In this document: piece by piece, positions 46,568 through 54,436 of the stretch | Position numbering within the stretch: the first letter of the stretch is position 1 | How the letters are laid out: each line of letters begins with the position of its first letter | Source of the DNA: Pseudoalteromonas holothuriae | Lineage (GTDB): Bacteria; Pseudomonadota; Gammaproteobacteria; Enterobacterales; Alteromonadaceae | Assembly (NCBI RefSeq): GCF_945859825.1 | Contig: NZ_CAMAPC010000009.1 | Location: forward strand, 62,001 to 126,000 | Direction of reading: 5' to 3' | Length of the DNA: 64,000 nt | Notes under the pieces: generated by a model | The model's input: only the letters and a program-made list of their open reading frames with translations | Database searches by the model: none | What the model was told of the DNA's origin: nothing | Program-made: the position numbers and the translations under genes

Positions 46568-48223
46568 ATGTTTAGCTATTTTTTTAAACAGCACAAACTA
46601 TTGCTTGCCATGGCATGTGCTATTAGCGGTGCGACAGCGGTTATTGCACTGTGGCTATTTGCGACAATAGGTAAAGTGGGGGAGACTGGCGCTGCTAGTT
46701 TCCGTCTTGATACCTTCGTATTGGCCTTAGTTGGCTTTGTTGCTTTGTCTATGTGCTCAGCTGCGTTTTTATCACGGCTTAGTTCAAGAGCAACGCGCTC
46801 TGTCAGGATGACCTTAATTAAGCGAGTGATGTCTACCAGTTATGCAGACTACGAAAATGTAGGTACAGAAAAGCTCTACAATGTTTTGATTAACGACGTT
46901 AATTCAATCTCAGCTGCTTTGTCTGAAATGCCAACTTTTATGTATAACGCGTTACTGTTAACGATATGTCTGAGTTATTTAGCCTATTTGTCACCTGAAA
47001 TGTTCGGCATATTAGCATGTGGCATTGTGGTGTCAGGGCTTATTTCGCGTGCATTAATTCGTCGTTTATCAGCAAAATCACGTTTACTACGCCAAAGTGA
47101 AGACTCTTTGATGGAAAGTTATAAAGGGCTGCTGGAAGGGTTTTCTCAGCTGAGTATTTCTAAACAGCGCAGCAAGCATCATTACAATAATGAGTTGTTA
47201 CCTAGTATTGATCAAATGTGTGATAGAGAGCGACAAGTGCGCTTTAACTGGGACATCAATCGCGGCTTTACCAGCATGCTGGTTTTTATGCTCTTAGGGA
47301 TTATTATCGCATCCAGTCAATATTTAAACAAACCGGGTGTGTTGCTCAGTTATGTGTTGATCATTACTTTCAGCGCCAGCCCATTTGCAGCAGTGATGAA
47401 CTTAGTGCAACAGTTTGCAAAAGCAAAAATAGCCTTAGACAAAATATCTGGCTTTGCTATTGCGCAAGAAAAACCAACAGAGCAGCTATTTGATCAACAA
47501 CCCACGTTAGAGTGGCAAAAAATAGAGTTCAAAGATATCCACTTTGAATATCCTCAAAAGGGTTCAGAAGTGCCATTTTCACTTGGGCCGATTAACGTCA
47601 CTATCAATAAGGGTGAAACGCTATTTATTACCGGTGGTAATGGCAGTGGAAAATCAACCTTTATTAAGTTGCTACTTGGTTTTACACAAGCCTCATCAGG
47701 ACAAGTAATTATTGATGGTAAAGAGTTAGATATTAATAGTATGGGCTCTTATCAGGCTTTATTCACGCCAATTTTAGCCAATTTTTACCTGTTTAATGAT
47801 GTGTTGCGCCATGACGGCAGCGTCGCGGGGAAAGATAAAATAGACCCATTATTGGAAAAATTTGAGATGCAAAGCAAGGTCAGTGTTAAAGACAACCGCT
47901 TTGTCTCTACCAACTTATCACAAGGCCAAAGAAAGCGTTTAGCGTTAATTAACTCAATTGTTGAGCAGTGTGATGTATTTGTCTTGGACGAGTGGGCCGC
48001 AGATCAAGACCCACATTTTAGAGCCGTCTTTTATCAGCAAATATTACCGTGGCTTAAAGAGCAAGGTAAAACCGTTGTAGCTGTGTCGCATGATGATAAG
48101 TATTTTGCTCAAGCCGATACTCGAGTGGTGTTTGATTCTGGTGTATCACACTTACTGACAGATGATGCGCATCCTGATTTTTCTCGTTATCGCCAAGATG
48201 AAGCGTTGCTTGCTGCCAGTTAA
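46568..48223 (+). CDS. Cyclic-peptide ABC exporter (PvdE/SyrD family)
   Basis: Half-size ABC transporter of 551 aa in one chain: an N-terminal membrane domain with about six hydrophobic segments (roughly 10-34, 48-68, 124-142, 145-162, 235-250, 258-280) and a C-terminal ATPase. Walker A is GGNGSGKST at 356-364, the signature is LSQGQ at 450-454, Walker B is VFVLDEW at 470-476 and the H-loop His is His508. The phrase LDEWAADQDPHFRAVFY is characteristic of PvdE and SyrD, which move nonribosomal peptides (acylated ferribactin, syringomycin) across the inner membrane. Here it should carry the NRPS product to the periplasm, where the acylase acts. ATG 46568 has AGAGG 5 bases upstream. A GNRA-type hairpin follows the gene. 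Confidence 0.92.
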   Translation: MFSYFFKQHKLLLAMACAISGATAVIALWLFATIGKVGETGAASFRLDTFVLALVGFVALSMCSAAFLSRLSSRATRSVRMTLIKRVMSTSYADYENVGTEKLYNVLINDVNSISAALSEMPTFMYNALLLTICLSYLAYLSPEMFGILACGIVVSGLISRALIRRLSAKSRLLRQSEDSLMESYKGLLEGFSQLSISKQRSKHHYNNELLPSIDQMCDRERQVRFNWDINRGFTSMLVFMLLGIIIASSQYLNKPGVLLSYVLIITFSASPFAAVMNLVQQFAKAKIALDKISGFAIAQEKPTEQLFDQQPTLEWQKIEFKDIHFEYPQKGSEVPFSLGPINVTINKGETLFITGGNGSGKSTFIKLLLGFTQASSGQVIIDGKELDINSMGSYQALFTPILANFYLFNDVLRHDGSVAGKDKIDPLLEKFEMQSKVSVKDNRFVSTNLSQGQRKRLALINSIVEQCDVFVLDEWAADQDPHFRAVFYQQILPWLKEQGKTVVAVSHDDKYFAQADTRVVFDSGVSHLLTDDAHPDFSRYRQDEALLAAS

Positions 48224-48236
48224 TGAATATAAAAGA

Positions 48237-48254
48237 GCGGCTAGTAATAGCCGC
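48237..48254 (+). other. Intercistronic hairpin with GTAA tetraloop
   Basis: GCGGCTA at 48237-48243 pairs perfectly with TAGCCGC at 48248-48254 across the 4-base loop GTAA, which fits the stable GNRA class. An A-rich stretch, not a T-run, follows, so it is probably not a terminator. It lies 13 bases after the exporter stop and 24 bases before the oxygenase start. It may block 3' exonucleases or tune expression between these genes. Confidence 0.7.
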
Positions 48255-48278
48255 GAAAATAAAAAATTTGGAGACAAT

Positions 48279-49208
48279 ATGAACGCGAGCACAAAATCCG
48301 ATAGCGCATTGGCCAGCCCAATAGATGCGTTATTTTACCCTCTATCAAATATTGAGTTTATGACTCAAAAGTGGCCAGAGCAATTTAATGTGACACATGG
48401 CAATAATGCGTTGCTTACTGAGTTAATTAATGACCCTGATTTTACATCAATAGAGCGTTTAGTTAATGCTCGTAGTGAAAATGATTTACGTGCAGATTAT
48501 ACGCGTACTAATTTACCCAGTCAGTTCGGCATAACACCCCAGCAAGCCATCGATTTATACCACGAAGGTTGCACTATTTATGCTCGAAGGCTGCTAAATG
48601 ATGTGTCTGTAAAGTGGTGTAAAGAATTAGATAAAACGTTTGGTTTAGTGCCAGGAACGGCTCAGATAAATGCATTTGCATCACAAGCGGGTCCAGGACT
48701 GCCTTGGCATTGGGATGCACAAGAGATTTTTATTGTGCAAGTTAGTGGCAAAAAGCGTTGGCATGTTGCAGCAAATGAGGCGGTTAAGTGGCCAACAAAG
48801 GGGGGGCGAGCGGGTAGTGATTATCCACCTGAAGTGGCTATGCAATTAACCAATCCTGAACAGCCAATCGAAGAACCAAGCGAATTTGAAACGATTGATT
48901 TAGAGCCTGGTTCAGTGATGTTTTTACCTAGAGGTTACTGGCATAGAACCGAAAATATTGATGAGAGTATGCACCTTGTTTTGCAAGTTAACTTACTAAA
49001 TTGGCGAGATGTCTTTGGTTATTTACTCAACAATGTGCCGATGTTTTATGGCGAAGAGTGGCGTAAACCAAGTCAATCATTATCACCCGATAAGTTATTC
49101 ACATCGGGATTGCAAGAATTTCAGGCTTGCTGTTCCCAGCTTAATGAGCTTGCGACTCCACAAGGGTTAATGAAGATGATGCAAGCGTATGCCAGTGAGC
49201 GCAAATAG
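48279..49208 (+). CDS. JmjC/cupin-type Fe(II)/2-oxoglutarate oxygenase
   Basis: Protein of 309 aa with the double-stranded beta-helix motifs of the JmjC/Cupin_4 group. His144 and Asp146 in PWHWDAQE and His222 in YWHRTEN should bind iron, and a Lys in SGKKRWHV (158-163) is in the usual place for holding 2-oxoglutarate. The FLPRGYWH phrase is typical of this group, whose members hydroxylate protein or peptide side chains. Placed between the exporter and the efflux genes, it most likely hydroxylates the peptide or a carrier-bound residue; the exact target cannot be told. It would be the second oxygenase in the cluster. ATG 48279 is 5 bases after GGAG at 48270-48273; the open frame extends back into the exporter gene without support. 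Confidence 0.82.
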   Translation: MNASTKSDSALASPIDALFYPLSNIEFMTQKWPEQFNVTHGNNALLTELINDPDFTSIERLVNARSENDLRADYTRTNLPSQFGITPQQAIDLYHEGCTIYARRLLNDVSVKWCKELDKTFGLVPGTAQINAFASQAGPGLPWHWDAQEIFIVQVSGKKRWHVAANEAVKWPTKGGRAGSDYPPEVAMQLTNPEQPIEEPSEFETIDLEPGSVMFLPRGYWHRTENIDESMHLVLQVNLLNWRDVFGYLLNNVPMFYGEEWRKPSQSLSPDKLFTSGLQEFQACCSQLNELATPQGLMKMMQAYASERK

Positions 49209-49210
49209 CA

Positions 49211-49226
49211 ATTACAGTGCTGTAAT
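49211..49226. promoter_or_regulatory. 16-base palindrome upstream of the efflux genes
   Basis: ATTACAG at 49211-49217 and CTGTAAT at 49220-49226 form a perfect 7-2-7 inverted repeat in the 36-base gap before the adaptor gene. As RNA it is a weak short hairpin; as DNA it looks like a dimeric-regulator site. It could allow separate control of the adaptor-RND genes within the operon. No clear -10 or -35 is nearby, so this remains a suggestion. Confidence 0.35.
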
Positions 49227-49244
49227 AAGCCGGAGGAAATAACG

Positions 49245-50282
49245 ATGAGAAGAGTAGTGGTTATTATGTTGGCTATGTTACTAGGACAATCCGCGGTGGC
49301 CGAAACTATCGTGGATACGTTGCCAGTGACATCTAACGACAGAGGGATTGAGTTTAAAATGCTTGGTAAGGTAGCCAGTTATGATGAAATTACCTTAGCA
49401 GGTTATATCAATGCACACCTCGAATCTGTAAAGAAGCCCGGTACCACAGTTAAGGCGGGTGATGTTGTTGCTAAGCTAGATACTCAATTTCTTGAAATCG
49501 AGCGAGCGCTTGCCCAAGTAGAGGTGAGTAAAGCCAAGGACCAAATTGCCTATCTTAATAAAAAACTTAATCGTAGTAAGGCACTTAAGGTAACAAATAG
49601 TATTTCTGAAGAAATGCTAGAAACATTACAACAAGAATTATCAGTGGCTAAAAGTGCGTTGGCACGCGCTCAGCTAACGTTGCAAGACTTAGACTTAAAG
49701 CTTAAAAAAGCGGTCATGGTTACTGATGTTGATGCTGTTGTGAGTGAACGATATATCAACCGAGGTGATTATGTCAGTGTGGGCACTAAAATTGTTAAAT
49801 TAATTCCTTTTAATGGTGTCGAATTAATTGCCCAGCTGCCAATAGAATACAACTCTGAGTTTGCTCCAGGTATGCCAATTGATATTGAAAGTCATCTGGG
49901 ACGTTATACGGTAAAAGTTGCGCGTGTTTTAGAAGTGGCTAATAGTGATACCCAGTCTATTCAAGTTTACATCACACCCAGTACCGCGCTGGCAAATAAA
50001 TTGGTGATGGGAAGTCAAATTAGTTTAACGGCAAGTTTGGTTGGCAAAGGTACTTTCTCGGTGCCTTTGGATGCAGTTATACCAGAAAAAAATGGTGCTT
50101 ATGTATTTAAACTTGGCACTAATAATACGGTTGAGAAAACACTTATTAATGTACTGGCAAGTAAAGAAGATAGGTACATTGTGACAGGTGAAGTCGCACC
50201 GGGTGATGAGCTTGTAACACGTGGAATGCGCAGTTTGCGAGATGGTGACAGTGTTATAAAGCGTGTTGTACGGGAGCAGTAA
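49245..50282 (+). CDS. RND efflux periplasmic adaptor (MFP/HlyD-like)
   Basis: Adaptor protein of 345 aa. A signal peptide (residues 1-19, ending in Ala) exports it to the periplasm. A lipoyl-like hairpin (about 55-75 with PGTTVKAGDVVAKLD, and again near 165-190), a coiled-coil hairpin (about 80-150) and beta-barrel parts follow in normal order. Such proteins join an inner-membrane RND pump to an outer-membrane channel. The pump gene begins one base after its stop. No outer-membrane TolC-type gene is present in the window, so a channel encoded elsewhere must be used. ATG 49245 has GGAGG at 49232-49236. It would help carry the matured peptide, or unrelated toxic compounds, from the periplasm out of the cell. 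Confidence 0.9.
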   Translation: MRRVVVIMLAMLLGQSAVAETIVDTLPVTSNDRGIEFKMLGKVASYDEITLAGYINAHLESVKKPGTTVKAGDVVAKLDTQFLEIERALAQVEVSKAKDQIAYLNKKLNRSKALKVTNSISEEMLETLQQELSVAKSALARAQLTLQDLDLKLKKAVMVTDVDAVVSERYINRGDYVSVGTKIVKLIPFNGVELIAQLPIEYNSEFAPGMPIDIESHLGRYTVKVARVLEVANSDTQSIQVYITPSTALANKLVMGSQISLTASLVGKGTFSVPLDAVIPEKNGAYVFKLGTNNTVEKTLINVLASKEDRYIVTGEVAPGDELVTRGMRSLRDGDSVIKRVVREQ

Positions 50283-50283
50283 A

Positions 50284-53200
50284 ATGACAACCTTTAGCCT
50301 TAATCGACCCTATTATGTTGTGGCTTGCGCCATTGTATTGTTAGTACTAGGTATCATATCTGCGCTTAATTTGCCTGTGCAATTATTGCCTGAGATCAGT
50401 AAAAATGAAATTGTAGTGACCAATAGTTGGCCACAGGCGTCTCCTGAAGAAGTTGAGCGTGAAATTACTGAGCCTATGGAAGAGCTACTCTCGAAAATAA
50501 ATGGGGTGATTGAGTACAAGTCTGATATTTCCTTAGGTAGAAGCAAAACACGGTTACGTTTTGCATCTGGCACAGACATGAATCAGGCATATATTGATGT
50601 GATTGACCGGGTGAATCAAATTAAGACGTTACCCAAAACCGCACTTGAGCCAAAGATACAAAATTTAGCCATTAACAATAGAGGCTCTGTTGCAACCTTA
50701 TTATTGTCTCCAAAAAACAAAGAGATCGTGCTCGATAGAGATGACTTTACGCGTATTTATGAGCAACAGATAAAAAATAGCTTACTGAGTATCGAGGGTG
50801 TTAAAGGTATTTCTGTTGCGTTAAACCCAACAGAAAAAAGAATTTCGGTACGTTTTGACCCTCATCGTTTAGCTATGTATGAGGTAACGTTAGAAGAGAT
50901 AAAAAAGGCGCTGAATAACTCGCTGAATTCAAGTGGTGGTCAGGTTGAGCAAGGAGGGAGAGAGTTCACTGTTCGTTTTAAAGGCCGAGTTGAAGTTGAT
51001 GACTTATACCAGATTGTTGTTAAACAGAAGGCGCAAAGAGATATCCGTTTAGGTGAATTAGCTCAAGTTAGCTTTGATTATGTGAATGATTCTAACCCCG
51101 TCTTTTGGAATGGTAAAAATGCGTTTTATATCTCTATTTTCCCAGCCAGTAATGCAAACACGCTCAGTTTAATAGAGTCAATTAATATCCATTTACAGAT
51201 CCTCAATCGAGATGTATTGGGTGCGAGGGGAATGATACTTGAAAACAGCAGTGACGATTCAAAAAATATCGTTAATGCGATGGATATGTTAAAAGGCAAC
51301 CTGTTGTTGGGCATCGTGCTTGCAACAATTGTATTGTTTGCGTTTATACGCAGTAAAACCACTATCTTAATTATTTTCTCCAGTCTGCCACTATCAATCT
51401 TGTGCACTTTTATTGTTTTATCTTTATTGGATCGCAGTTTTAATATTATCTCGATTGCAGGAGTCGCATTATCTACAGGTATGATACTCGATGCAGCCAT
51501 TGTGATAGTTGATAGTATCGTACGACGTAAAGAGCAAGGCATGTCAACGCTTGATGCGGTGCGTGAGGGGGCAGGAAAAGTATCAGGCGCACTGATCACA
51601 TCCGTGGTCTCTAGTGTGGTGGTATTTATTCCAATTGCACTGATGGAAAGTGCTGAAGGTCAGTTATTTCATGATTTAGCGATAACTATTTCTGTTGCAT
51701 TGGTGAGTTCATTATTGGTATCTATGAGTGTGATCCCGCTGTTGCTTAAGTATTTTTTAAATAACACGTCGTTAAATGACAGTAACCACCCCATCATTGA
51801 TAAGTCAGCTCGCTTAATTAGTCGTTCGCTTCGAAATAAGAAAATAGCGTTAACCATCACCGTATTGCTTTTTGTGGTGCCTGTGATTGGTTTAAAATGG
51901 GCAATGCCGCATGCAGAAGTGTTACCGCAAGTAAAAGGTAATATTGCTTGGGGTTATTTTAGTTTCAACCAGTCGCTCAATGATGAAGCTGTGAAAAGTG
52001 AAATTATTCAACCTGTTATTACACGCATAGAGCAGCATATCGCGTCTGGTGAAGCCCCCAATATCCATGACTATTTGATCTATTCAGATAGTGATAAAAG
52101 TGCCACTATTTTAGTCAAAGCGAATGAAGATACCAAAGCGTCAGAGATCAAAAGCTGGCTACGCAGCGAGCTGGCGATGAATGACTCTCTTTTCAGGGTT
52201 TATTCAGGTGTGGAGTCTATTTTAAGGACCAGTTTATCTAACAGCCGAGAAGTATCGATTGATATTGGTGGTATAAACTTTGAGCATCTACAAGACGTGG
52301 GAAAGCAAGTTAAAGCACTCGTACGAGAGGCATTTCCTGATGTACGCGTCAGAACTAATATTCCATTAGAGTTGGCAAATCCGACTTATGTATTCACTCC
52401 TATTAACGAGCGTATTTTTAGCTTAGGAGAGAATCAACAGGGCTTATCCACTAAGCTTGCGGCGATGAACTATGGTTCATATGTGACAGAGTACTTTGAT
52501 GGTAATGAAACGTTACCATTATTCTTACAAGCGCATGAGTGGCAAAGTGTTGATCAGTTGTTAGATGCGCCGTTTTTCTACCCGGAAAAAGGGTCTGTTC
52601 CATTACGATCAATGCTTGACTATCAACTAAGTGTCAGTGCTCAAGAATTGTTTCGCCTAAATGGTCATCGTACATTATCTGTTAAAGTGACAACTCCAGA
52701 TGGTGTTGCATTACAAGATTTTATTGCGCAGCTAAAAGAGCAAGTAGGGCCCCAAATTACCCCTTTACTTAGCAACAATGAGTTCTTTAGTTATCGCGGC
52801 AGTGCAAGTCGCTTGCAACAGCTGTTAGGCGAGATGCAGAGTCAGTTTTTATTTGCCACATTACTTCTTTTACTACTGGTTATTGCATTGTTTCAGTCAG
52901 TTAAATATGGTGTGTTATGCCTGCTTTCTCTCCCTATTGCTATTTTTGGTGGTGCTTTGTCACTTCAGCTAACTAATTTATTTGTGTTTCAACCAATGGA
53001 TATTATTACGATGCTTGGTTTTATTATACTGATTGGGCTGGTGATCAATAATGCTATCTTATTTGTGGAATTTTATCGGACTCAATTTAATGAGCATGCA
53101 GATCACTTTAACGCTATTGAATCAGCAGTAAAAAGCCGTAGTCGTGCGATATTGATGAGCTCTTTAACCAGTATATTTGGTATGTTGCCGCTGGCCTTAC

Positions 53201-53442
53201 TGCCTGGAACTGGTGTAGAAATATATCGCGGTTTGGCTGTTATTATTGCCACAGGGATGTTGTGTAGTTTGTTGTTTTCTTTGCCTGTGTTGTCAGCATT
53301 GCTCACTTTAACACGACATTTTGGCGATAAAACTGAGATGTCGAGCCAGTTCAATAAGGAAGCTGTAAAATCTTCATTAAGCCTAGCAGTGAGCAATGAG
53401 AAGCAAGCAATGTCATTATCGCAATCTAGGAGCGTAAAATGA
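50284..53442 (+). CDS. RND-family efflux pump (inner-membrane permease)
   Basis: Large RND transporter of 1052 aa with 12 predicted membrane segments (one near 10-28, a block at 338-490, one near 521-540, a block at 854-1010) and two large periplasmic loops. It uses the proton gradient to expel substrates. The TM4 motif reads TGMILDAAIVIVDS: Asp403 is kept but the second Asp of the AcrB-type Asp-Asp pair is Ala404, as in metal-efflux relatives. The TM10 motif has IGLVINNAILFVEF, with Asn922-Asn923 where AcrB-type pumps have a Lys-Asn pair. It thus belongs to an RND branch other than classical AcrB. ATG 50284 is preceded by GGGAG at 50272-50276. The next gene overlaps by four bases. Confidence 0.92.
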   Translation: MTTFSLNRPYYVVACAIVLLVLGIISALNLPVQLLPEISKNEIVVTNSWPQASPEEVEREITEPMEELLSKINGVIEYKSDISLGRSKTRLRFASGTDMNQAYIDVIDRVNQIKTLPKTALEPKIQNLAINNRGSVATLLLSPKNKEIVLDRDDFTRIYEQQIKNSLLSIEGVKGISVALNPTEKRISVRFDPHRLAMYEVTLEEIKKALNNSLNSSGGQVEQGGREFTVRFKGRVEVDDLYQIVVKQKAQRDIRLGELAQVSFDYVNDSNPVFWNGKNAFYISIFPASNANTLSLIESINIHLQILNRDVLGARGMILENSSDDSKNIVNAMDMLKGNLLLGIVLATIVLFAFIRSKTTILIIFSSLPLSILCTFIVLSLLDRSFNIISIAGVALSTGMILDAAIVIVDSIVRRKEQGMSTLDAVREGAGKVSGALITSVVSSVVVFIPIALMESAEGQLFHDLAITISVALVSSLLVSMSVIPLLLKYFLNNTSLNDSNHPIIDKSARLISRSLRNKKIALTITVLLFVVPVIGLKWAMPHAEVLPQVKGNIAWGYFSFNQSLNDEAVKSEIIQPVITRIEQHIASGEAPNIHDYLIYSDSDKSATILVKANEDTKASEIKSWLRSELAMNDSLFRVYSGVESILRTSLSNSREVSIDIGGINFEHLQDVGKQVKALVREAFPDVRVRTNIPLELANPTYVFTPINERIFSLGENQQGLSTKLAAMNYGSYVTEYFDGNETLPLFLQAHEWQSVDQLLDAPFFYPEKGSVPLRSMLDYQLSVSAQELFRLNGHRTLSVKVTTPDGVALQDFIAQLKEQVGPQITPLLSNNEFFSYRGSASRLQQLLGEMQSQFLFATLLLLLLVIALFQSVKYGVLCLLSLPIAIFGGALSLQLTNLFVFQPMDIITMLGFIILIGLVINNAILFVEFYRTQFNEHADHFNAIESAVKSRSRAILMSSLTSIFGMLPLALLPGTGVEIYRGLAVIIATGMLCSLLFSLPVLSALLTLTRHFGDKTEMSSQFNKEAVKSSLSLAVSNEKQAMSLSQSRSVK

Positions 53443-54134
53443 AATTAATAATTGGAATATTCACTTGGTTAGTTTCTTTGACGGTGTATGCTGTTGAGGT
53501 TAATACTTGTGAATTAAATACTCAGTTGAGTTACCAAGGAGACAACTCAAAAATATGGGTGTCAAAGGTAAATAACAAGTTGGAACTGGATGAAAGTACA
53601 TCACAACTAACGGAGCAGCAGCATCAAATTAAGCATAAGCAAGTGGCTCAGTTGGGCGCGATATTACGTAGTGCATTACAAGATATGAAGCAAATTCAGC
53701 TTGATACATTCAAGCTGCAAATAATAGCAAGCACCCTTAGTCAGTTACATGGAACTAATCTGCGGTTTATTGATAAAAGTGAGCTTCGTACTCTACTGAG
53801 TGAAATATTTAATGCCGGCGAACAATACCAACGAGAGGTTGGCTTGAATATAAATGTTGCTGCATGGCAGTCGAAAGCTCAGCAATTGGTATCTCAATAT
53901 CATGAACAACTGGCAGAGCGTTTAATTACTGCTTCAGACCCTGCTGCAGCTGCTTCATTAATAGAATGGTTAAGTGAGAAGCAGCCAAATATTGGTGATA
54001 GTGTAATGAATACATCAGACCAGCTTTGCCGTAAAGCACATAAGGTGGCGTTGTTCCAACAAGACTTAAAGCTGCAGTCAACGTTTCTAAGTGAAGTTAG
54101 TCTTACTCATATAGAGACGACCAAGTACGATTAG
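53439..54134 (+). CDS. Secreted protein of unknown function, efflux-linked
   Basis: Protein of 231 aa that I do not firmly recognise. Residues 1-18 form a signal peptide (hydrophobic, ending VYA), and two cysteines (about 24 and 197) could form a disulfide, so it is probably periplasmic. The middle (60-190) is helical, Gln-rich and charged. The N-terminal part faintly resembles DUF2884 (YggN-like) proteins, low confidence. Its start overlaps the RND stop in an ATGA, so the two are translated together and are likely to work together. It is too short for a TolC-type channel. Possible roles are an accessory factor for the pump or a substrate-binding or immunity protein; none is shown by sequence. 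Confidence 0.65.
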   Translation: MKLIIGIFTWLVSLTVYAVEVNTCELNTQLSYQGDNSKIWVSKVNNKLELDESTSQLTEQQHQIKHKQVAQLGAILRSALQDMKQIQLDTFKLQIIASTLSQLHGTNLRFIDKSELRTLLSEIFNAGEQYQREVGLNINVAAWQSKAQQLVSQYHEQLAERLITASDPAAAASLIEWLSEKQPNIGDSVMNTSDQLCRKAHKVALFQQDLKLQSTFLSEVSLTHIETTKYD

Positions 54135-54436
54135 TACACCAAATAGTAAACTGTGGGTACGCTGTTTATGTGTATCCACATAATTACTTCAGGCTTAAAC
54201 AAAATACTCCTTCCTTCGTGCACCTCTGATGAGATTAGATGGGTAATCAAACAGTTTTTACTAACGACTTGCTAAGAACCTCGTTACAATAGCGGCATAT
54301 AGAATTATGTGACTACTCGTTATCGCTCGTAATACCCTATCTAGTGAGGGGGTTTATGTGTGTAAATAATTGATATCTTCTCATAGCACGATGTTCACAT
54401 GATAATAAACCAGTTTGATAAAAGGATGCTGATTTA
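54135..54436. other. Non-coding gap between the NRPS operon and glmU
   Basis: No gene is visible in these 302 bases. A hairpin at 54152-54180 may end the NRPS operon. I could not find a confident promoter for glmU by eye, although the AT-rich part after about 54350 is a likely place. No repeat, tRNA or attachment-site-like direct duplication was recognised. Confidence 0.5.
54152..54180 (+). terminator. Hairpin after the NRPS operon, possible terminator
   Basis: TGTGGGTAC at 54152-54160 pairs with GTATCCACA at 54172-54180 (nine pairs, one G-T), with an 11-base loop. It lies 18 bases after the last cluster gene. There is no T-run after the stem, so intrinsic termination would be weak; it may instead protect the 3' end of the long transcript. 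Confidence 0.35.
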
